Origin: a virus
Reading direction: 5' to 3' (one strand)
DNA length: 26,422 bases
Virus record (IMG/VR): IMGVR_UViG_3300032285_001719
Coordinates: 1 to 26,422 of that record
The notes beneath the pieces were generated by a model. It was not told the origin of the DNA. It saw only the letters and a program-made list of their open reading frames with translations, and made no database searches. Of this stretch, positions 20,961-26,422 are shown piece after piece. The stretch's first letter is position 1; each line of letters starts with the position of its first letter. Both the position numbers and the translations under genes were made by a program.

Positions 20961-22031
20961 TTAATTGTAGACTCGGATTTCGATGTATGTTTTATAATTG
21001 TATTGTGAAAATCCAGCATTTGTATAAACATCAAGTCTCAATAAACTTGTATTTACTTTTTTAAAACTTATCTGCGATTCAGCATTGTTTTCATACAATA
21101 ACATATTAGGTTTTGCTAAAAACGTGCCATCATCCCAAACTCCACTAATTTTTGTATAATCATCACCATTTGGGTCTGGTGCAGTAAATGTTGGTTCAAA
21201 TCCAAGTGTGTTTTCAAATACTTTTAATACATAAATTGCTAAAGTTGAAACACCGGTAGGTTGTGATTCAATTAAAGCAACATAAGATTTATAAGGTCTT
21301 AAATCTCCTGTTACTCCGTTTAATGATATAGAACCTGTTGTTATTACCAATGAACCAGAATCAATAAATACACTGCTCCCACTTGTCAAATTCAATGAAC
21401 TACTATTTGTAAGATTTAGATTGGAATCATTAACTGCTACAGCATTATTAAAGTTAGTCTGCCCCGAGAATTTTAATTCTGAGCCGGTGATTTCTACCTG
21501 TGAGCCGGTTATAGTTATTGAACTGTTAGTAAAATTACCGAATTGATATAAATCATTTGTGAAGTCTAATTTTAATCCTGTATTTCCTCCATTTGTTTGT
21601 ATTATATTTGCTGATGAATTTAATTCAAATATAAGGGAATTAATACCATTAGATGTGTTAAAATAACTTGTTCCGGTTTGAAAAACTATTCCATTTGCTG
21701 TATTGCTTGGTTTTCCAATTATGTTTCCAAACCCATACACATCGTTTGTCAAATCTATATAGATACCTGGATAACCGTTATCATAGCTTGAGGTTGTTCT
21801 TAATACATTTCCATATTGAGTTAAAAAACTACTAGTCAAACCATTACTACCGCTCCATACTGGAATATAACCATCGGATCCACCAGATACTCCACCACCT
21901 CCACCATTCATTGCGTATGATGCCGTTAATGCATATGATGCGGTTACACTACTGGTTAAATTGCCATTGGCATCAAGTTGTGGGAATCCGTAAGGTTGGT
22001 TTCCTTTATCTAGGGTTACTATTTCTTTCAT
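20961..22031 (-). CDS. Tail fibre protein with beta-rich repeats
   Basis: This 356-residue protein begins with a short attachment-like head (MKEIVTLDKGNQPYGFPQLD) followed by SSVTASYALTASYAMNGGGG, a motif I associate with fibres of Bacteroidetes phages. The middle is Asn/Ser/Thr/Gly-rich and beta-repetitive (DLTNDVYGFGNI and DFTNDLYQFGNF are internal echoes; SSLNLTSGSSVFIDSGSLVI). A distinct C-terminal domain covers about 250-356 (SYVALIESQPTGVSTLAIYV to YKTYIEIRVYN) and may be the receptor-binding or trimerisation tip. It lies downstream of the fibrinogen-like gene and 132 bases upstream of the sheath gene. Confidence 0.72.
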   Translation of the reverse strand: MKEIVTLDKGNQPYGFPQLDANGNLTSSVTASYALTASYAMNGGGGGVSGGSDGYIPVWSGSNGLTSSFLTQYGNVLRTTSSYDNGYPGIYIDLTNDVYGFGNIIGKPSNTANGIVFQTGTSYFNTSNGINSLIFELNSSANIIQTNGGNTGLKLDFTNDLYQFGNFTNSSITITGSQVEITGSELKFSGQTNFNNAVAVNDSNLNLTNSSSLNLTSGSSVFIDSGSLVITTGSISLNGVTGDLRPYKSYVALIESQPTGVSTLAIYVLKVFENTLGFEPTFTAPDPNGDDYTKISGVWDDGTFLAKPNMLLYENNAESQISFKKVNTSLLRLDVYTNAGFSQYNYKTYIEIRVYN

Positions 22032-22037
22032 ATCCTA

Positions 22038-22046
22038 TATAAATAT
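22038..22046 (-). promoter_or_regulatory. ATATTTATA element before the fibre gene
   Basis: The minus strand reads AGATATTTATATAGGAT directly before ATG 22031, leaving only 6 nt. This is the shortest spacing of the seven copies. If it is a promoter the transcript would be nearly leaderless; otherwise it may act on the RNA. Confidence 0.35.
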
Positions 22047-22060
22047 CTTTTTGTTTTGTT

Positions 22061-22765
22061 TTATCTAACCCAATACCAAATGATACCGGGACTAGCAATT
22101 ATACCATTCATCCAAGGAACCGGCACCCAACCACATTGAGATATTAAAGTTCCCCACCAACTATCACTGGCGGAGTTAGATGTCGTTAATACTCCGCAAT
22201 TGTTAGAATACCAAGGCATGTGCTGCTCAACGCCATTATCATTATAATCCCAACTATCAAATTTTGTGTTTATTGTAATATTTGTTTGAGAATTATCTGT
22301 ATTTACAAAACTATAAGTTCCGTTAGCTGTCCAAATTGCACCCCAATATCCCCTTTGATATGCATCAATCATATATTGGAAGCCTGATGCTGACTTTTTA
22401 ATATAATCGGCCCAACCTACAATACTATAATTGTCCGAACCAGTTGCTCCTTCCCCCTGTCTTGGTCTATCGTTTGGAGATGTGGGCGGTGTTAATTGGT
22501 TTCTTAATAATGCCGCTCCATAATTCCAATCACTATAATTATTTAATAATATTAAAGTCCAACCACCACCATCAGTTGTCATATCGGCATAGATTTGAAA
22601 TGGAGTTCCACTATCTATATTATCATTTTTAATCCAATAGAGTCCATCGGGTGAACTTGGATAATCCGTCTTAATCTGGAAAGCACTAACGCCAGCGGTT
22701 GCCGGCGTTAGTCCATCGGGTGTATTTTTTTTTATACTAAACCCATTTGTGAATATTATAGACAT
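22061..22765 (-). CDS. Fibrinogen-like domain adhesin
   Basis: This 234-residue protein contains SPDGLYWIKND (38-48) and PFQIYADMTTDGGGWTLI (55-72). That is the start of the fibrinogen C-terminal-like domain, whose family pattern is 'G.Y.I....PF.VYCDM.TDGGGWT.I'. The family Cys is Ala60 here. Aromatic-rich blocks follow (WADYIKK, RGYWGAIWTANGTY, MPWYSNN) and the C-terminus is WWGTLISQCGW, WMNG and SPGIIWYWVR, echoing the family's closing W..NG and G..W..W. In animals this fold binds sugars and acetyl groups. On a phage tail it is most likely a glycan-binding tip. There is no signal peptide. It is flanked by fibre genes. Confidence 0.78.
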   Translation of the reverse strand: MSIIFTNGFSIKKNTPDGLTPATAGVSAFQIKTDYPSSPDGLYWIKNDNIDSGTPFQIYADMTTDGGGWTLILLNNYSDWNYGAALLRNQLTPPTSPNDRPRQGEGATGSDNYSIVGWADYIKKSASGFQYMIDAYQRGYWGAIWTANGTYSFVNTDNSQTNITINTKFDSWDYNDNGVEQHMPWYSNNCGVLTTSNSASDSWWGTLISQCGWVPVPWMNGIIASPGIIWYWVR

Positions 22766-22781
22766 AGTTTATATCATCTAT

Positions 22782-23036
22782 TTATTTTTTAACTCCAGCC
22801 AATGCTAATTCCTTAACTCTAGCTACCGCTTGTGCCGTTGTCCAATCTCCTATTGAATCATAGGTTGTATCAGACCATAGTTTATAATTACCATCGCTTG
22901 TTCTAGCATTTACTACTTTTTTAGTAGCACTATCTTCAAATGTTTCAATGATAATCTTTGGTCTTCCGTTTTCAAATGTTACTTCAATACCAGTTTCTAT
23001 TGTTTCTGCATCTGGGTTTGTGTATGTTTTTGCCAT
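22782..23036 (-). CDS. Small unknown protein between fibre genes
   Basis: I do not recognise this 84-residue protein. It has an N-terminal beta-rich half (IETGIEVTFENGRPKIIIET), a middle with DGNYKLWSD, and a C-terminal helix (TTAQAVARVKELALAGVKK). Its size and its place between a large fibre and the fibrinogen-like adhesin suggest a fibre chaperone, adaptor or small tip protein. No sequence motif decides between these. The start lies in a very A-rich stretch. Confidence 0.55.
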   Translation of the reverse strand: MAKTYTNPDAETIETGIEVTFENGRPKIIIETFEDSATKKVVNARTSDGNYKLWSDTTYDSIGDWTTAQAVARVKELALAGVKK

Positions 23037-23070
23037 TTTTATTTATTTTATATTTTTGTTTTTAATTTAA

Positions 23071-25710
23071 TTAATCCCAACTGTTATTATCAATTGTCCA
23101 TGCACCATCTATCCAAGTTGCCTTTGGATTATCATATCTCCAGCTTTGATAATTATTAGTTGGATGGTAAAATGCGTACCAAGGGTATTCAGTACCTATT
23201 ACTCCTTGTTGTGCTGGATCTCTAAGTGATTGTAACCATATGTGAATCCTACTGGCATTTGTAGATAAATTAGTTCCTCCTGGTTTTATTATTAATTCTA
23301 TTCTTTGGCCTTCCCAAGTTCCATTAGGTAGGTAATAATTTAAATCAGTAGTATCGGCATCCCAACCGGTTGTATCTATTATATGGAACGATTTTGTCGG
23401 GTTTAATACAGTCATAGTTCCTACATCACCCCAACTTAAATTACCTTGTGTACCAGCCACATATGTAGTAGCTTCGTAGTTATTAAAACCTCTACTGATT
23501 GTTACATTTGATAACGATGAACTAAATGTTGTATTACTAAATCCGGTTCCTTGTCCAAGTTCAAACCCACTCAAGTTTGCCGAACTTGTTACATTTATAT
23601 TACTAAATTCGGCATCAACACCAATTTGAAAATTACGAATATATGAGCCCGTACATGCCAATATACCGTTGGCCGTATTGGCTCCCATAAAATTCATATC
23701 ATACATTTGTGCATCTTGCTCTAATGTAACATTATAAATTTCCCCGTCATCTCCCATATAGATGTCTCCAAAATAAGTATTATTACCCATTTGGATATTA
23801 TAGATACCGGAGTATGATTGGATATTAATTGATTCAAAAAATGAACCTGTTGGTGCGATACCACTATTTATATTATACAATGCACTAGCAGGTGCTATTT
23901 GTATTTGATTAAGGCCACTATCTTTACCCATTTCAACATTATTGATATAAGCTCTTGCATCTAATCTTATGTTTTGAAAATCGGTAGAATATCCACCATT
24001 GAAATCATTCATATAAGCGTACGCGCCCAAATCAATATTTTGTAAATTTGAATAATCTCCAAGACTAAAATATGAAATATATGCTCTATCTGAAAGGTTT
24101 ATTTGTCTAATAAACGAATCTACACCAATATCAAACCAAGCCATATATCCATCAGTTGCTATTGTTGTTCTCTTTAAACAAGAAGAATATGCTAAATCAA
24201 AATTACTTATGTAAGAATTTACTCCTATTGTTATATCTTTTATTTCCGAATAGCTTTCTAAAGTAAAATTACCCAAATATGCATCTATTCCCAATTCTAC
24301 ATCATATACATTTGTCCATTCATAATGAGTAGAATCTCCAAAATATGCATCAGTTCCAATTTCAATACGATAAATTTCAGAACCGTAGTACATATTAACA
24401 TTATAAAACCCTGCGTTATTTCCTATTGTTACTTCGTATATTTGAGCACCATCGCTAGTTCTAATATTTCGCATTTCTGAATCAATACCAAGTGTAATAT
24501 CCCATATATCTGTATTTCTACTAAAATTATTTCCACCAAAGTTTGCCCCTGTTGCACCATATATTCTATTAAAATAACTTTCTCTACCCCAAGTGGTTGC
24601 GTTGAATAAACTATTATGTTCAAACTTAATATCATTTGCCTCACACTGCCAAGGGAAGTTTACAAAATGATGTAAGTATGTATTAGTAAAACTAACATTT
24701 TTTACACCATAGTGTCCCCAAGGAAAATATCCTATTGTATTATATCCGTAGTTATCATCCCACCAATACCAATCACAACGAACTTCATTAATGCCATCAC
24801 TTCTATAAGAAATATTATCATGCTCAAAATCATATTCAATCGTGTGAGATTGTAATGTATAACTAACTTCATCAAACGGAACTACTTCCCAATCTTCAGG
24901 GTTTAAGTTTAATACATTTGTTGGCCATTGGTTTCCACCTTCTCTCCATCCAATACCTCCAGAAAGGTTTTGCCAAACTCTACCACCAAAAATCACACAA
25001 TCACCTGGTGCGTATGAGGATGTATAATCCAACCCGTCTATTGAACCACTTATACCTCCTCCGTATTGAATTTCTAAACCAATTAAATTATCAGAGTTTT
25101 GAAAAAATGTATCGTTGTGAGAATTTAATCGTAATGTTACATATCCACTGGTTTCTCCCTCTAAACCCCCTTCCAAAGTTGCGTTTGTTGAAGTAGTAGT
25201 TTCATTTGAATACAATGTAACACCGGCTCCGATTGGAAGTCTACCATTGAGATTTATAAAATATAATCTATGAGTATTATCCCAAGTCAAATAATTGAAA
25301 TCAGGAGGTGCTGTTGGAATGTTTGGATTTTCGTAGTTAGGAACATAGAATAAACCAACACCTTCTTTGGATAAGGTTTTTTCAGATGTGGCTTGTAAAA
25401 TAATTGTCGTACCACCTATTTGAATTTCATTACCATATCCACTCCAGCTAAATCCATTATTATCTAAAAATGATTGAGATGCTGCGTTTGTTATTTTGTA
25501 ATATCTACCCGTTGTTAAACTTCCAGAATCTACTAAGATTTGAATCGCTTCTCTAGTAATTTCTATTACGTTTTCACCTACATGTAAAATATCACCTGCG
25601 TTGTTTGTTACAGTTAAATTTCCCTGTACCGTTGCTCCCAATATTATTTTACCTTCAGCGGTTGCGGAAGGTATTATGGGATTTTTGTCAAGTTCTATAT
25701 AGCTTGGCAT
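23071..25710 (-). CDS. Large tail fibre / tailspike with beta-solenoid
   Basis: This 879-residue protein has an N-terminal attachment region (IELDKNPIIPSATAEGKIIL, QGNLTVTNNAG), a region at 60-160 typical of phage fibres (SLTTGRYYKITNA), a Trp/Tyr-rich section (240-400, including DWYWWDDNYGY), a solenoid at 401-737 (separate entry) and a C-terminal domain of about 140 residues. That last domain ends WIDGAWTIDNNSWD, with IELIIKPGGTNLS and IHIWLQSLRDP, and may be a lectin-like tip. It probably binds or depolymerises a surface glycan. No catalytic residues could be assigned by eye. It follows the collagen-motif fibre by 20 bases. Confidence 0.75.
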   Translation of the reverse strand: MPSYIELDKNPIIPSATAEGKIILGATVQGNLTVTNNAGDILHVGENVIEITREAIQILVDSGSLTTGRYYKITNAASQSFLDNNGFSWSGYGNEIQIGGTTIILQATSEKTLSKEGVGLFYVPNYENPNIPTAPPDFNYLTWDNTHRLYFINLNGRLPIGAGVTLYSNETTTSTNATLEGGLEGETSGYVTLRLNSHNDTFFQNSDNLIGLEIQYGGGISGSIDGLDYTSSYAPGDCVIFGGRVWQNLSGGIGWREGGNQWPTNVLNLNPEDWEVVPFDEVSYTLQSHTIEYDFEHDNISYRSDGINEVRCDWYWWDDNYGYNTIGYFPWGHYGVKNVSFTNTYLHHFVNFPWQCEANDIKFEHNSLFNATTWGRESYFNRIYGATGANFGGNNFSRNTDIWDITLGIDSEMRNIRTSDGAQIYEVTIGNNAGFYNVNMYYGSEIYRIEIGTDAYFGDSTHYEWTNVYDVELGIDAYLGNFTLESYSEIKDITIGVNSYISNFDLAYSSCLKRTTIATDGYMAWFDIGVDSFIRQINLSDRAYISYFSLGDYSNLQNIDLGAYAYMNDFNGGYSTDFQNIRLDARAYINNVEMGKDSGLNQIQIAPASALYNINSGIAPTGSFFESINIQSYSGIYNIQMGNNTYFGDIYMGDDGEIYNVTLEQDAQMYDMNFMGANTANGILACTGSYIRNFQIGVDAEFSNINVTSSANLSGFELGQGTGFSNTTFSSSLSNVTISRGFNNYEATTYVAGTQGNLSWGDVGTMTVLNPTKSFHIIDTTGWDADTTDLNYYLPNGTWEGQRIELIIKPGGTNLSTNASRIHIWLQSLRDPAQQGVIGTEYPWYAFYHPTNNYQSWRYDNPKATWIDGAWTIDNNSWD
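23500..24510 (-). repeat. 22-residue (2 x 11) beta-solenoid repeats in the large fibre
   Basis: Nine units of exactly 22 residues start at 424, 446, 468, 490, 512, 534, 556, 578 and 600 (IYEVTIG, IYRIEIG, VYDVELG, IKDITIG, LKRTTIA, IRQINLS, LQNIDLG, FQNIRLD, LNQIQIA). Each unit splits into two 11-residue halves of the form hydrophobic-x-N/D-hydrophobic-x-hydrophobic-G-x-x-A/S-Y. Looser units extend the array from about 401 to 737. The pattern predicts a long parallel beta-solenoid. Confidence 0.85.
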
Positions 25711-25730
25711 ATTGTTTTATGTTTTAATTG

Positions 25731-26249
25731 TTATTCTATAATTCCGTTTCCTGTTAAGCTTCCTGGATTATTAAATGCTCCACCTATCTTAAATACACCA
25801 TCTACTACTAGTGAGCCACTATTAATAACATCACCAAGTACATAATACTCTGCATTTTGCTCTACTATAAATATATCGTTTTCTTGAATAAGTAAATCCG
25901 ATGGATTAAATATGGATTGGTATTGTTTAATTATGTTTAAACTACCGGTTGTAGTCCTATTTTTTGAAAACCCTTCATTGTATAATGAGCCAGTAATTCC
26001 TATTGTTGCGGTTATTGAACCGGTTATGATTTGGTTGCTTTTAAATGTATTACTTCCTGTAGTTGCAAAACTACCTGTCTGCGAATTGGTTATAAATGAA
26101 CCAGTATCAATATTTCCTCCACCAGTACCACTATCTCCCTTTGGTCCTTGTGGTCCTGCGGTTACTACCTGAATTACATTTGTATCAGTTGTACTAATAC
26201 TAACTATATTTCCTTCTTGGTTTAATATATTGATTTCGTTACTTGCCAT
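25731..26249 (-). CDS. Short tail fibre with collagen-like motif
   Basis: This 172-residue protein starts MASNEINILNQEGNIVSIST, then carries a short collagen-like stretch GPQGPKGDSG followed by a Gly run. Next come repeats TGSFITNSQTGSFATTGSNT and ITGSITATIGITGSLYN, common in fibres of Bacteroidetes phages. The C-terminal 70 residues are beta-rich (IFIVEQNAEYYVLGDV, GSLVVDGVFKIGG), like the stacked strands of a trimeric stalk. The short GXY run could nucleate a trimer. Its ATG overlaps the stop of the gene upstream by one base (TAATG). Confidence 0.72.
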   Translation of the reverse strand: MASNEINILNQEGNIVSISTTDTNVIQVVTAGPQGPKGDSGTGGGNIDTGSFITNSQTGSFATTGSNTFKSNQIITGSITATIGITGSLYNEGFSKNRTTTGSLNIIKQYQSIFNPSDLLIQENDIFIVEQNAEYYVLGDVINSGSLVVDGVFKIGGAFNNPGSLTGNGIIE

Positions 26250-26422
26250 TATAATCTTGTTACTTCTCTACTTAATTTTATTGTACCCTGTAACAAACGA
26301 TTTACTACACTTCCCGATTGTAATTCTATATCGTAATATGCTATATCAAAATTTAAAGCTGATGATGTTACAGCTGATATATAAACTCCAACTATTCCTT
26401 CTGCTCCATTTATATTTAATCC
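26249..26422 (-). CDS. Tail-associated beta-sandwich protein, C-terminal end only
   Basis: The last 57 residues of a gene entering from the right read GLNINGAEGIVGVYISAVTS and continue through YYDIELQSGSVVNRLLQGTI to KLSREVTRL, stopping at TAA 26249-26251. The 'YDIEL..G.V.RLLQG...LS.EVTR' ending is shared by small beta-sandwich tail proteins that precede collagen-motif fibres in many phages and resemble the N-terminal domain of BppU-type baseplate proteins. It may link a fibre to the baseplate. Confidence 0.68.
   Translation of the reverse strand, partial: GLNINGAEGIVGVYISAVTSSALNFDIAYYDIELQSGSVVNRLLQGTIKLSREVTRL

Noticed and set aside
20936-20963. Hairpin after the fibre gene as a terminator
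   Set aside because: The stem is A/T-only with a bulge and is not followed by a T tract on the minus strand, so it does not qualify.
24429-24644. Minus-strand 71-residue frame inside the large fibre gene
   Set aside because: It is an alternative frame of the repetitive fibre; its open length follows from the repeat composition.
1-26422. Integrated prophage or R-type bacteriocin rather than a phage genome
   Set aside because: No integrase, attachment site or bacterial gene is visible. The presence of gp32-like and polymerase genes argues for a replicating virus, though the window alone cannot show integration status.

Overview
This 26.4 kb window looks like part of the genome of a T4-like contractile-tailed phage (myovirus) that infects a member of the Bacteroidetes. 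All recognisable genes lie on the minus strand and are tightly packed, several with 1-base TAATG overlaps, so expression runs from high to low coordinates. The host guess rests on three things seen here. Starts lack a Shine-Dalgarno sequence and are preceded by A/T-rich DNA. Two promoter-like sites fit the Bacteroidetes pattern TTG-N19/20-TAnnTTTG. The tail fibres carry the 'TGSF/TASYA' repeats I associate with phages of this host group. No tRNA, CRISPR array or insertion sequence was seen, and no stretch longer than 300 bases lacks a gene.

Layout in order of transcription. (1) 26422-20961: a host-recognition cassette. It holds the end of a beta-sandwich tail protein, a short collagen-motif fibre, a large fibre with a 22-residue beta-solenoid, an 84-residue unknown, a fibrinogen-like adhesin and a second fibre. 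(2) 20828-18013: tail sheath (gp18-like) and tail tube (gp19-like), closed by a clear rho-independent terminator. (3) 17893-16541: a gp26-like protein whose 3' end overlaps, at a run of seven T, a gp51-like ORF in another frame. This is a candidate programmed frameshift making tail-assembly chaperones. A small conserved protein follows. (4) 16521-4644: a 2430-residue tape measure with exact 147-residue tandem repeats, a tube-initiator/baseplate protein, a LysM/gp53-like baseplate protein, a gp27/gpD-like hub protein and a small unknown. (5) 4605-1: a replication and nucleotide block. It holds a compact, divergent family A DNA polymerase, a zinc-less HNH protein, two small unknowns, a DUF1599/Nmad1 protein and the start of a gp32-like single-stranded DNA-binding protein.

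Two classes of repeated upstream element stand out. The polymerase gene and the 116-residue gene share a 23-bp block (22/23 identical) that contains the host-type promoter and sits 0-2 nt from the ATG, which would imply leaderless mRNAs. Seven other sites, mostly before structural genes, carry ATATTTATA on the coding strand. That is a candidate phage-specific late element, in the orientation opposite to the T4 late promoter. The most interesting leads are the chaperone frameshift, these two regulatory classes, the divergent polymerase, and the eukaryote-like fibrinogen fold and beta-solenoid on the tail.
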